This document shows, one piece after another, positions 42,928 through 54,235 of a stretch of 64,000 nucleotides of DNA. Under the pieces are notes generated by a model. It was not told the DNA's origin, made no database searches, and was given only the letters and a program-made list of their open reading frames with translations. Origin of the DNA: Azospirillum oleiclasticum (lineage in GTDB: Bacteria; Pseudomonadota; Alphaproteobacteria; Azospirillales; Azospirillaceae); the NCBI RefSeq assembly GCF_013423485.1, contig NZ_JABFFR010000009.1, forward strand, positions 186,001 to 250,000, read 5' to 3'. The position numbers and the translations under genes were made by a program. The stretch's first letter is position 1, and every line of letters starts with the position of its first letter.

Positions 42928-43641
42928 ATGGCGACGGAACCGGCGCGGCTGAAACCCCAGGACGCGGCGCAGATCCGCGCGGTGCCGCTGTTCCAGACCT
43001 TGGCGGAACGGGCGCTCGATGCGCTGGTCGCCTCCTCCACGCTGCGTACCGTGCCGCGCGGCACCACCCTGTTCCTGCAGGACGAGCCGGCCGACCGCTT
43101 CTTCGTGCTGCTCGACGGCTGGGTGAAGCTGTACCGGCTGACCCGCGACGGCAGCGAGGCGGTGGTGCATGTGATCGCCCCCGGCGAGAGCTTCGCGGAG
43201 GCCGCCATGTTCGCCAACGGGCGCTTCCCGGTGTGCGGCGAGGCCGTGTCGGACGCCCGGGTGATGACGCTGACCGCGGCCGGCTTCGCCCGCTGCCTGC
43301 GCGAGGACGACGCGGTCGCCTTCGCCATGCTCGGCTCCCTGTCGCTGCGGCTGCGCCATCTGGTCACGCAGATCGAGCAGCTCCAGGTGCAGCCGGCCCC
43401 GCAGCGCGTCGCCTCCTTCCTGCTGCGCTTCTGCCCCGAGGGCGGCGGCCGGGCCGTCTTCACCCTGCCCTTCGACAAGGCGCTGGTCGCCCGCCGCCTC
43501 GGCATGCAGCCGGAAACACTGTCGCGCGCGCTGGCCCGGCTGCGCACGGCGGGGGTGGAGACCCAAGGCTCCCAGGTCACCGTGGCCGATCTGGACGCGC
43601 TGCGCCGCATCGGCGAGGACGGCGCGGAGGGGGAGGTCTGA
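42928..43641 (+). CDS. Crp/Fnr-family transcriptional regulator (first)
   Basis: A 237-residue regulator: cyclic-nucleotide-binding-type beta roll ([39 protein letters not shown] in pieces, residues about 45-105), dimer helix, then winged helix-turn-helix [23 protein letters not shown]. No N-terminal Cys cluster is present, so it is not an oxygen-labile Fnr; the type is closer to Dnr-like proteins, which use haem. ATG 42928 follows GGGGAGGACGGG. It precedes the hybrid kinase by 194 bases. Confidence 0.88.
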   Translation: MATEPARLKPQDAAQIRAVPLFQTLAERALDALVASSTLRTVPRGTTLFLQDEPADRFFVLLDGWVKLYRLTRDGSEAVVHVIAPGESFAEAAMFANGRFPVCGEAVSDARVMTLTAAGFARCLREDDAVAFAMLGSLSLRLRHLVTQIEQLQVQPAPQRVASFLLRFCPEGGGRAVFTLPFDKALVARRLGMQPETLSRALARLRTAGVETQGSQVTVADLDALRRIGEDGAEGEV

Positions 43642-43835
43642 TCCTCCGGCCCGATCCTCGCCAGGGACGGCGCCGACCGCGGTGCGCCGGCTGTTCACGC
43701 GCGCGGACGCTGTGGTATCGTGCCCGCCGTCGAAGGGGCGACCCCGGCCGCGGCAGCGCCCGCGGGGCGGTGGGTGCGATCGGCCGGACCGACCGCCGGA
43801 CGCGAGGCGGCCCGCGGTTCGGCCCGGAGGTCGGG

Positions 43836-46835
<3,000 letters not shown>

Positions 46836-46842
46836 GGGCGCG

Positions 46843-47517
46843 ATGACGACGGACGCCGCACCGGAGCTCGACGCGTTCCCGCTGCTGGCCGGGCTGGAAG
46901 CGGACTCGCTGGCCCTGCTGCGGCAATCGGCCGCAAGGCTGGAGATCCCCCGCGGCACCGTGCTGTTCCAGCCCGGCAGCCTGTGCCAGAGCTTCCTGAT
47001 GATGATCGATGGCTCGGTGCGGGTGCAGATGCTGTCGGAGACCGGGCGGGAGATCGTGCTCTACCGCGTCGGCCGGGGGGAGACCTGCATCCTCACCACC
47101 GTCTGCCTGATGACCCGCCAGGACTACAGCGCCGAGGGGGTGGCGGAGACGGATCTGCGCGCGCTGGGGCTGGGCGCCCGGCCCTTCCAGGAGCTGCTGG
47201 CCCGCTCCGCCCTGTTCCGGGAGTTCGTCTTCGCCTCCTTCGGCAGCCGGCTGAACGGTTTCATGATGCTGGTGGAGGAGGTGGCCTTCCGCCGCATCGA
47301 CCTGCGCCTCGCACGCTTTCTGCTGGATCACCGCGACACGCGCGGCGGGCTCGACACCACCCATCAGGCGCTGGCGGTCGAGCTTGGCACCGCGCGGGAG
47401 GTGGTCAGCCGCCAGCTCAAGGAGTTCGAGCGGCGCGGCTTCGTCGATCTTGCCCGCGGCCACATCCTGCTGCGCGATCCGGCGGGGCTGGAGCGGCTGT
47501 CCGGCGACGCCGTGTGA
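46843..47517 (+). CDS. Crp/Fnr-family transcriptional regulator (second)
   Basis: A 224-residue regulator with a beta-roll sensor domain (FQPGSLCQSFLMMIDGSVRVQ in pieces) and a C-terminal helix-turn-helix THQALAVELGTAREVVSRQLKEFERRG. A Cys pair region TCILTTVCLMTRQ stands where many Crp/Fnr proteins of sulfur and nitric-oxide control have such residues. It is close to the type encoded before DUF2892 genes. It starts seven bases after the hybrid kinase, so it is likely in the same transcript, and it is followed at 79 bases by a DUF2892 gene that it probably controls. Confidence 0.87.
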   Translation: MTTDAAPELDAFPLLAGLEADSLALLRQSAARLEIPRGTVLFQPGSLCQSFLMMIDGSVRVQMLSETGREIVLYRVGRGETCILTTVCLMTRQDYSAEGVAETDLRALGLGARPFQELLARSALFREFVFASFGSRLNGFMMLVEEVAFRRIDLRLARFLLDHRDTRGGLDTTHQALAVELGTAREVVSRQLKEFERRGFVDLARGHILLRDPAGLERLSGDAV

Positions 47518-47545
47518 TTACGTCACAGACGCACCCGGTGCCGCG

Positions 47546-47582
47546 GGCGTAGGACAGGGCACCCGCTGTCCAGCCCTACGCC
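47546..47582 (+). promoter_or_regulatory. Nested inverted repeat before the DUF2892 gene
   Basis: Outer arms GGCGTAG (47546-47552) and CTACGCC (47576-47582) enclose inner arms GGACAG (47552-47557) and CTGTCC (47566-47571). The structure ends just before the ribosome site AAGGAGAAG of the DUF2892 gene. It may be a leader hairpin or an operator in the gap between the regulator and its likely target. Confidence 0.55.
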
Positions 47583-47595
47583 AAGGAGAAGTCCC

Positions 47596-47796
47596 ATGCC
47601 CGTGAACGTCGGCACCATCGACCGCGCGCTGCGCGCCATCGTCGGCCTCATCCTGATCGCGCTCGTCTTCGTCGGCCCGCAGACCGCCTGGGGCTGGATC
47701 GGCGTCGTGCCCCTGCTGACCGCCTTCATCGGCTTCTGCCCGGCCTACACCCTGCTCGGCGTGAAGACCTGCTCGGTGAAGGACAAGGCGGCATAA
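47596..47796 (+). CDS. DUF2892 (YgaP-type) small membrane protein
   Basis: A 66-residue protein, MPVNVGTIDRALRAIVGLIL, with two membrane helices and the family's Cys pattern FIGFCPAYTLLGVKTC. In E. coli a similar module is joined to a rhodanese (YgaP), linking it to sulfur or nitric-oxide handling. Ribosome site AAGGAG seven bases before ATG. A strong terminator follows at 47836-47871. Confidence 0.87.
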   Translation: MPVNVGTIDRALRAIVGLILIALVFVGPQTAWGWIGVVPLLTAFIGFCPAYTLLGVKTCSVKDKAA

Positions 47797-47835
47797 ACGG
47801 GCGTTCGGCGTTTCCGCATCCGGCCCCCCGCCCGA

Positions 47836-47871
47836 CCCTCCCCCATCTTACGACGGGGGAGGGCTTTTTTT
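47836..47871 (+). terminator. Rho-independent terminator
   Basis: CCCTCCCCC, a ten-base loop, GGGGGAGGG, C, then seven T. It ends the plus-strand run of genes (YgjV to DUF2892) and overlaps the very 3' end of the convergent EAL-domain gene, whose last codons reach 47870. Confidence 0.88.
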
Positions 47872-49615
47872 ACCCCCGCTCACGCCAGGGCGGCTCGTCG
47901 ATCACCAGCTTCTCCGCCTCCCCCACCGGCAGCGGCCGGGCGAAGTGGTAGCCCTGGCCGTAGTCCACGGCGAGCGCGCGCAACAGGTTGGCGTCGGCCA
48001 TGGTCTCGATGCCCTCGGCGATCACGTCGAAGCCCAGGATGCGGGCGAGATCGACGATGATGCGCACGATGGCCCGGTTCTCCTCCGACTGGTGCATCGC
48101 CGACACGAAGGAGCGGTCGACCTTCAGGCTGTCGATCGGCAGCCGGTGCAGGTAGCTCAGGCTGGAATAGCCGGTGCCGAAATCGTCGATCGACATCTTG
48201 ATGCCGAGCGCCCGCAGCTCCTGCAGGATGGCGATGGCCTGCTCGGCCTTGTCCATCACCGCGCTCTCGGTGATCTCCAGCTTCAGCCACTGCGGCTCGC
48301 AGCCGGTTTCGCGCAGGATGCCGCGCACCGTCTTGACGAATCCGGGGTCCACGAGCTGACGCGGCGACAGGTTGACGCTCATGAACAGAGGGGCCGATCC
48401 CGGCAGCCGCTTGTCCTGCCAATCGACGATCTGGCGGCAGGCCTCGCGCAGCACCCAGCGGCCGAGCGCCACCACCAGCCCCGTGCTCTCCGCGATCGGG
48501 ATGAACACGCCCGGCGGCAGGTTGCCGCGCTCCGGGTGGTTCCAGCGCGCCAGCGCCTCGAATCCGGCCAGACCGCCCGTCACCAGCTCTACGATCGGCT
48601 GATAGGCCAGCCACAGCCCGCTTTCCCGCTCCAGCGCGCCACGCAGGTCGTGCTCCAGGCTGACCTGCTCGACCACGCGGGCGTGCATCCCCGGCTCGAA
48701 CCAGGCCCGCCGTCCACCGCCGCCCTCTCGCGCGCGGGACGCGGCGATCTCGGCGTCGCGCAGCACGTCCTCGGCCCGCTCAGGGATATCGCCGGTGGCC
48801 TTGACCCCGATGCTGGCGGACAGGAACACCGCGGCCCCGGTGCTGGAGCGAGCCTGCCGCACGATGGCCGACACCGTCTCCAGCCGGCGTTCGATCACCG
48901 GCACGTCGCAGGGGCCGGAGATGAGCAGGCCGAATCCATGGTCGCTGACCCGCGCCAGCAGGTCCACCGGCCCGCCGTCGCGGGTCAGCCGCTCGGCCAG
49001 ATCGCCCAGCAGCTCGTCGGCGAAGGCCTGGCCGAGGCTGCTGCGGATGTCGGGGTAGCGGTCGATCTCGACCACGATCAGGGTGAACTGCTCGCCCATG
49101 GCGCGGAAATCGCCCATGTGCTTGAGCATCAGCGCGCGGTTGGCGAGCGCGGTGACGGGATCGTAGTAGGCGAGCCGGAACAGGTCGTCCTGCGACTGCC
49201 GCCGCTCGGTCATGTCCTGGAGCAGGGTGAAGCAGCCGGCGACGCTGCCGTCCTCCGCCCGGTGCGGGGCCAGCACGCGCAGCATGTAGCATTGGCCGCC
49301 GCGCGGGTTGGGCATCCAACCCTCGGTCTGCACCGTCTCGCCACGCATCACCCGCTCGATGGCGGAGTGTGCCGCGCGGTGGAAATCCTCCCCCAGCACC
49401 TCGGCCATGGACAGGCCGTCCAGCTCGTCCATCGAGCGTCCGGTGAATTCCAGATACGCGTGGTTGGCGAAGACGTGACGGCGGCGCTCATCGACGAGGC
49501 CGATCATCACCGGCATCGCGTCGAGAAGGTGGCGGAACGCGTCCAGCCCGGCGGCCGCCGAACCGCGACCGGACAGAGCACGTGCAAGCGTGTCGAGTGG
49601 GCGATCCGGGGTCAT
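47870..49615 (-). CDS. PAS-(degenerate GGDEF)-EAL protein, c-di-GMP phosphodiesterase
   Basis: A 581-residue signalling protein without membrane helices. PAS domain (about 25-135; DAMPVMIGLVDERRRHVFANHA), GGDEF-like domain (about 145-300) in which the active-site loop reads RVSDHGFGLLI instead of GGDEF, so no cyclase activity is expected, and an intact EAL domain (about 325-570; FEALARW, MSVNLSP, LEITES, IDDFGTGYSSLSYLH, VDRSFV, IAEGIET). It should degrade c-di-GMP, with the PAS and GGDEF parts regulating. ATG 49615. Confidence 0.9.
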   Translation of the reverse strand: MTPDRPLDTLARALSGRGSAAAGLDAFRHLLDAMPVMIGLVDERRRHVFANHAYLEFTGRSMDELDGLSMAEVLGEDFHRAAHSAIERVMRGETVQTEGWMPNPRGGQCYMLRVLAPHRAEDGSVAGCFTLLQDMTERRQSQDDLFRLAYYDPVTALANRALMLKHMGDFRAMGEQFTLIVVEIDRYPDIRSSLGQAFADELLGDLAERLTRDGGPVDLLARVSDHGFGLLISGPCDVPVIERRLETVSAIVRQARSSTGAAVFLSASIGVKATGDIPERAEDVLRDAEIAASRAREGGGGRRAWFEPGMHARVVEQVSLEHDLRGALERESGLWLAYQPIVELVTGGLAGFEALARWNHPERGNLPPGVFIPIAESTGLVVALGRWVLREACRQIVDWQDKRLPGSAPLFMSVNLSPRQLVDPGFVKTVRGILRETGCEPQWLKLEITESAVMDKAEQAIAILQELRALGIKMSIDDFGTGYSSLSYLHRLPIDSLKVDRSFVSAMHQSEENRAIVRIIVDLARILGFDVIAEGIETMADANLLRALAVDYGQGYHFARPLPVGEAEKLVIDEPPWRERG

Positions 49616-49843
49616 GGACTGGTCGGGCTACACGGCACCAATGGAGAGCAACACCGAACAATTACGCGAAAGGCGACCCGTCCGTCAAAACAAAGCGCCG
49701 CGATTTTCGACATGGACTGATCCAGCGCAGGGACATCCCGATCGCCGGGCGCGCATCATCGTTCCATGCCGGCCGCAATCGCAAGGGGAGGGCCGGTGCA
49801 GACGGGCCGGGAGGACACCGGCCGCCCCAAGGAGTAAGAGACC

Positions 49844-50674
49844 ATGGCACTGAAGGATCTGCTGGTCCTCGTGGACAACCAGCCCTCCGCCGCCGCCCGG
49901 ATCGCGGCCGCGGCGCAGGTGGCCGCACGCAACGACGCGCATCTCACCGGACTCTACGTCATCGGCCAGGGCCCCCTGCCCGCCTACATCGAGGCGGAGC
50001 TGCCGGAATCCGTGCGCATCACCCAGCGCGAGGTGGAAATGGAGCAGGCGCAGGCCGCGCGCGACCTGTTCGACGACGCCATGCGCCGCTTCGGCCTGAC
50101 CGACCGCTCGGAATGGCGCGTCGTGCGCGGCCATCCCACCGACGTGGCGGCGGTGCACGGGCGCTACGCCGACCTGGTGGTGGTCGGCCAGCCCGACCCG
50201 CGGCGCGAGCGCGACATTCCCGTGGCGCTGCCGGAGGATCTGCTGTTCGAATGCGGCCGGCCGCTGCTGGTCGTGCCGTACGCCGGGCACTGGGACAGCA
50301 TCGGCGAGCGCATCGTCGTCGGCTGGAACGCCAGCCGCGAGGCCGCCCGCGCCGTCGGCGACGCCATGCCGCTGCTGTCGCGCGCCGCCCGCGTCACCAT
50401 CATGGCGGTCAACCCCAAGGGCGTGCTGGGCGACGAGCCCGGTGCCGACATCGCCCGCCACCTGTCGCGCCACGGCTGCCGCGTGGAAGCCGCGCATGTG
50501 ACCACCGAGCAGGTGGACCCCGGCGACATGATGCTGAACACCGTGGCCGACGAGTCCGCCGATCTGGTCGTGATGGGCGCCTATGGCCGGTCGCGGCTGC
50601 GCGAGCTGGTGCTGGGCGGCATGACCCGCCACATGCTCCAGCACATGACCGTGCCCGTGCTGATGAGCCACTGA
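49844..50674 (+). CDS. Universal stress protein with two Usp domains
   Basis: A 276-residue cytoplasmic protein with two UspA-like halves (about 1-145, 150-276). The second half has the nucleotide-binding motif [21 protein letters not shown] (G-x2-G-x9-G); the first half lacks it, having [11 protein letters not shown] at the equivalent place. CCAAGGAGTAAGAGACC precedes ATG 49844. The 228 bases between it and the divergent EAL gene contain no gene. Expected to be induced under stress or low oxygen. Confidence 0.88.
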   Translation: MALKDLLVLVDNQPSAAARIAAAAQVAARNDAHLTGLYVIGQGPLPAYIEAELPESVRITQREVEMEQAQAARDLFDDAMRRFGLTDRSEWRVVRGHPTDVAAVHGRYADLVVVGQPDPRRERDIPVALPEDLLFECGRPLLVVPYAGHWDSIGERIVVGWNASREAARAVGDAMPLLSRAARVTIMAVNPKGVLGDEPGADIARHLSRHGCRVEAAHVTTEQVDPGDMMLNTVADESADLVVMGAYGRSRLRELVLGGMTRHMLQHMTVPVLMSH

Positions 50675-50744
50675 AACACAGCCTGCGGTCGCGCGTGCGG
50701 GGGGACTCGCTCCGTACGCGCGACCGCATTCCGTCGCCATACTA

Positions 50745-50758
50745 TTGACTTCGGTCAA
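50745..50758 (+). promoter_or_regulatory. FNR/FixK-type box upstream of hemA
   Basis: TTGAC-TTCG-GTCAA is a perfect dyad with the N4 spacing of FNR/FixK sites (consensus TTGAT-N4-ATCAA, with T to C in both half sites). It lies 118 bases before the hemA start, in the only promoter region of that gene. FnrL-type control of hemA is known in Rhodobacter; here it is inferred. Confidence 0.7.
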
Positions 50759-50876
50759 TGTCGTATGGCTCTTCGGAAACAAAGATGCGATCCTGTGCCT
50801 CGAAAGGGTCATCGCCGGCTGGTCGGCCAGGCGACGGGCACGGCACCGGTGGACAGACGGATACGGAACCGACGCG

Positions 50877-52094
50877 ATGGATTACGAGAGCTTCTTCCGG
50901 CAGCAGATCGGCACACTGAGGCAGGACGGGCGCTACCGCGTCTTCGCGGATCTCGAGCGTCACGCCGGGGCGTTCCCGCGGGCCACCTACCGCGATGCCG
51001 GCGGGGTGGAGCGGCCGGTCACCGTCTGGTGCTCCAACGACTATCTGGGCATGGGCCAGAACCCGGTGGTGCTGGAGGCGATGCACGCCGCGCTGGACGA
51101 GTGCGGCGCCGGGGCCGGCGGCACCCGCAACATCTCCGGCACTAACCATTACCACGTGCTGCTGGAGCGCGAGCTGGCCGACCTGCACGGCAAGGAGGCG
51201 GCACTCCTCTTCACCTCCGGCTACATCTCCAACGAGGCGACGCTGTCCACGCTGGGGAAGATCCTGCCGGGCTGCGTCATCCTGTCGGACGCGCTGAACC
51301 ACAATTCCATGATCACCGGCATCCGCAACAGCGGCGCCGAGAAGCACATCTTCCGCCACAACGACCCGGCCCACCTGCACGAGCTGCTGTCGCAGATCGA
51401 CCCGGCCCGGCCGAAGCTGGTGGCGTTCGAGAGCGTCTACTCGATGGACGGCGACATCGCCCCCATCCACGACCTGTGCGACGTCGCCGACCGCCACGGC
51501 GCCATGACCTATCTGGACGAGGTGCACGCGGTCGGCATGTACGGCGAACGCGGCGCCGGCGTGGCCGAGCGTGACGGGGCCATGGACCGGCTGACCATCA
51601 TCGAGGGCACGCTGGGCAAGGCCTTCGGCGTGATGGGCGGCTATGTCACCGGTTCGGCGGCGCTGATCGACTGCGTGCGCAGCTTCGCCCCCGGCTTCAT
51701 CTTCACCACCTCGCTGGCCCCGGTGCTGGCGGCGGGGGCGCTCGCCTCGATCCGCCACCTGAAGCGCAGCCAGATCGAGCGCGCCCGCCACCAGGAGCGC
51801 GCCGCAACCCTGAAGGAGATGATGCGAAAGGCCGGCCTGCCGGTCATGCCGTCGGTGTCGCACATCGTGCCGGTGATGGTGGGCGACGCCCACCGCTGCA
51901 AGCGCGCGTCGGACGAGCTGCTGGAGCGTCACGGCGTGTATGTCCAGCCGATCAACTACCCCACCGTGCCGCGCGGCACCGAGCGCCTGCGCTTCACCCC
52001 CAGCCCGCTGCACGACGACGCCATGATGGCCCATCTGGTGGAGGCCATGCTCGACGTCTGGAGCCGGCTGGACCTGCGCAAACTGGCCGCCTGA
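50877..52094 (+). CDS. hemA: 5-aminolevulinate synthase
   Basis: A 405-residue PLP enzyme joining glycine and succinyl-CoA to 5-aminolevulinate, the entry to haem (C4 pathway of alphaproteobacteria). Features: [33 protein letters not shown] (substrate loop), [12 protein letters not shown], and the PLP Lys 248 in [13 protein letters not shown], the same number as in the Rhodobacter capsulatus enzyme. ATG 50877 matches the family start [10 protein letters not shown]; the longer open frame is not coding. An FNR-type box lies upstream, which suggests oxygen control. Confidence 0.95.
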   Translation: MDYESFFRQQIGTLRQDGRYRVFADLERHAGAFPRATYRDAGGVERPVTVWCSNDYLGMGQNPVVLEAMHAALDECGAGAGGTRNISGTNHYHVLLERELADLHGKEAALLFTSGYISNEATLSTLGKILPGCVILSDALNHNSMITGIRNSGAEKHIFRHNDPAHLHELLSQIDPARPKLVAFESVYSMDGDIAPIHDLCDVADRHGAMTYLDEVHAVGMYGERGAGVAERDGAMDRLTIIEGTLGKAFGVMGGYVTGSAALIDCVRSFAPGFIFTTSLAPVLAAGALASIRHLKRSQIERARHQERAATLKEMMRKAGLPVMPSVSHIVPVMVGDAHRCKRASDELLERHGVYVQPINYPTVPRGTERLRFTPSPLHDDAMMAHLVEAMLDVWSRLDLRKLAA

Positions 52095-52103
52095 TCCTTG
52101 CCC

Positions 52104-52132
52104 ACCCTCTCCCGCCCCCGGCGGGAGAGGGT
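52104..52132. repeat. REP-like inverted repeat after hemA
   Basis: ACCCTCTCCCGCC, CCC, GGCGGGAGAGGGT: perfect 13-bp arms, ten bases after the hemA stop and 11 before the 3' end of the convergent gene. It is a near copy of the element at 22538-22564. Without a T-run it is not a classic terminator, though so stable a stem may slow transcription from both sides. Confidence 0.65.
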
Positions 52133-52142
52133 CATCCCGCCG

Positions 52143-52511
52143 TTACTGCCCGCTGCCCTGCAGCTGCTCCCGCGGTTTGGCGTTGGTGGCCCCGGTTCCC
52201 ATCCCTCCGTCGCTCCGGCCGGCCGCGTCCGGCGGGCTGGTGGTCGGGCGGCGGGTGGGGTCCGCCGGGCTGGTGAGGTTGTCATCGGGCCGGCTGGTGC
52301 CGTACTGCTCGCCCACGCCCTTCTCGCCAGGATCATAGTCGCGGTCGGTGTCGCCGAGCTGCCCGGGCGTTCCGCGCTCCACCGGGGCCGGGTTGGACTG
52401 CGCGGGATTCGCCGGACGCTGCCCCTGGCTCTGCGCCGACGCGGACGGGACCGCGGCCAGCAGGAACAGTCCGGCTGTCATGGCGGCGATGCTCTTCGCG
52501 TGTGTGGTCAC
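52143..52511 (-). CDS. Exported Pro/Gly-rich disordered protein
   Basis: A 122-residue protein starting at GTG 52511 behind AAGGAGCCAGACAC, with a signal peptide (SIAAMTAGLFLLAAVPSASA). The mature part is hydrophilic and low-complexity (NPAQSNPAPVERG, DPTRRPTTSPPDAAGRSDGG) with no known domain. Such proteins are common periplasmic fillers in Azospirillum-like genomes. No functional call. Converges on hemA. Confidence 0.65.
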   Translation of the reverse strand: MTTHAKSIAAMTAGLFLLAAVPSASAQSQGQRPANPAQSNPAPVERGTPGQLGDTDRDYDPGEKGVGEQYGTSRPDDNLTSPADPTRRPTTSPPDAAGRSDGGMGTGATNAKPREQLQGSGQ

Positions 52512-52693
52512 GTGTCTGGCTCCTTCGAACGCGACCGCGCATCGACGCGGCCTCCGCCGGCACAAACAGGCACCCTCCCCCGGCGTTCCGGTTGGGGTCA
52601 TCCGTGCTGCGCCGCATGGTCGCCCTGGACAGCGACCCTCGCCCGTCCTACATTGGAGTTGAGAATGGCTATCAACGGGCCGGGGCACGGATC

Positions 52694-53239
52694 ATGTACC
52701 GCGACAATTCGCTGATGCCGAAAGAGGCCGTGCGCCTCGTCGTTCTCGGAACCCTCATCCAGCAAGGGCCGCTGCGCTACGCCGAGCTGGCCTCGTCGGT
52801 GCGTCATTTCCTCGACCGCATCATGGGGCCGTCGCTGGACCTGATGGGCACCTCGCTGGAGCTGCTGCGCTACGAAGGGCTGATCGAGGCGCTGGACGGC
52901 ACGGGGATGGAAGACAACGCGCTGCTCGGCCCCACCGCCGCCGGGCGGGTGGAGTTCGACACGCTGATCCGCGCCAATCTGCGCGCCCCCTCCACCGACG
53001 GCTTCAACAAGCTGGTGGTCGCCCTGAAGCTGCGGTTCCTGCATCTGCTCGACCGCGAGGCGCAGCGCGACCAGATCGACCAGCTCGCCTCCCTGCACGA
53101 GACGGAGCTGGCGCGGCTGGGCGACCTCGTGCACCGTCATGCTGGTGACAGCGGCCACCTGACGGAGTGGCTGAGCCACGACATCGCGCAGACCCGCGAG
53201 CGACTCGCTTGGTTCAACCAGCTCATGGATCGCCTCTAG
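52694..53239 (+). CDS. PadR-like transcriptional regulator
   Basis: A 181-residue protein. The N-terminal winged helix (KEAVRLVVLGTLIQQGPLRYAELASSV then LDLMGTSLELLRYEGLIEAL) fits PadR-type regulators, followed by a helical C-terminal dimer region rich in Arg/Glu (DREAQRDQIDQLASLHETE). ATG 52694; an in-frame stretch upstream is unlikely to be coding. Target genes unknown. It precedes the HPt-pseudoreceiver gene by 114 bases. Confidence 0.65.
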   Translation: MYRDNSLMPKEAVRLVVLGTLIQQGPLRYAELASSVRHFLDRIMGPSLDLMGTSLELLRYEGLIEALDGTGMEDNALLGPTAAGRVEFDTLIRANLRAPSTDGFNKLVVALKLRFLHLLDREAQRDQIDQLASLHETELARLGDLVHRHAGDSGHLTEWLSHDIAQTRERLAWFNQLMDRL

Positions 53240-53353
53240 CCTCCGGTTGCGGCGAACCGCAGCGGGTCGCGTGCGGCACTGTCCGCGGCTATCCGTTTGG
53301 TGTACCCTGCATCAGCCCCATGGTGCCGGAACACCCAAGAACGGAAACGCCCG

Positions 53354-54130
53354 ATGGCCATCGCAAACCTGCACGACGACCTGGAAGAACGGCTGCGGCT
53401 CGAATTCGTCGATGACGCCCGTGACCGGTTGCAATCCCTTTACGACGTGCTGGACGGTGTAGCCAAGGGCACCCGCGAGGCGGCCGACGTGGTCGGGGTC
53501 GTCCGGCTGGAAGCGCACAACCTCAAGGGCATGGGCACGTCCTTCGGCTACCCGACGGTCAGCCTGATCGCCCACCGGCTGGAGGATTACCTGAACGGCA
53601 TCCGCACGGTGACGCCGCCGCAGATCGCCGACCTCCAGGTCTTCCTCGACCGCATCGCCGAGGTGGTCGATCGCGCCGAGCAGCCAGCGCTGGCAGAGAC
53701 CAACCAGATCATCCGCGCCCTGCCCGTCCGCTACCAGTTCGAGATCACCGATGTCGAGATTCGCGACGTCGAGGTGATGCTGGTGACCCCGTCCAAGGTG
53801 GTGGCGCGCAAGGTGGGCTTGGAGCTGGCGGCCTGCGGCTTCCGCATCGTGAAGGTGAACGACCCCATCGAGTCGATCGGCCACGCCGTGCGCGTGCCGC
53901 CCGACATGCTGATCGCCAGCATGGTCATGGACGGCCTGTCCGGCCTCGACCTGATCCGCGGCCTCAAGGCCATGAGCGCCACCAAGGATGTGAAAATGGC
54001 GCTGCTCACGTCGATGAGCCTCGACAACCCGGTCCTGCGCGAGGTGCCGCCGGGTGTCGCCATCATCCGCGTCGGCGAGCATTTCAGCGACGATTTCGCC
54101 AACGCGGTGGCCGCATTCGATCTGGGGTGA
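53354..54130 (+). CDS. HPt domain fused to a receiver-like domain lacking the acceptor Asp
   Basis: A 258-residue cytoplasmic protein. The HPt domain (about 1-110) has RLEAHNLKGMGTSFGYP with the phosphorylatable His near residue 58. The second half (about 135-258) folds like a receiver (VMLVTPSKVVARKVGLELAACGFRIVKV; SGLDLIRGLKAMSATKDVKMALLTSM), but the acceptor position reads MLIASMVMDGLSG, without the usual Asp. It is thus an HPt shuttle with a pseudoreceiver, perhaps a docking platform for a phosphorelay such as the hybrid kinase at 43836. ATG 53354. Confidence 0.78.
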   Translation: MAIANLHDDLEERLRLEFVDDARDRLQSLYDVLDGVAKGTREAADVVGVVRLEAHNLKGMGTSFGYPTVSLIAHRLEDYLNGIRTVTPPQIADLQVFLDRIAEVVDRAEQPALAETNQIIRALPVRYQFEITDVEIRDVEVMLVTPSKVVARKVGLELAACGFRIVKVNDPIESIGHAVRVPPDMLIASMVMDGLSGLDLIRGLKAMSATKDVKMALLTSMSLDNPVLREVPPGVAIIRVGEHFSDDFANAVAAFDLG

Positions 54131-54160
54131 GGCAATCGGATCGCAAGCCGGCCTACAAGG

Positions 54161-54194
54161 AAAAGCCCTTCCCGGCGAACCGGGAAGGGCTTTT
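54161..54194. terminator. Bidirectional rho-independent terminator
   Basis: AAAAGCCCTTCCCGG, loop CGAA, CCGGGAAGGGCTTTT: a perfect 15-bp stem with an A-run on one side and a T-run on the other. It lies between the convergent HPt gene (plus) and XRE-Roadblock gene (minus) and can serve both. Confidence 0.9.
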
Positions 54195-54235
54195 GTGCAA
54201 TTCGACACCCTGCGGCGGATGATGTAGGAGCGGCA

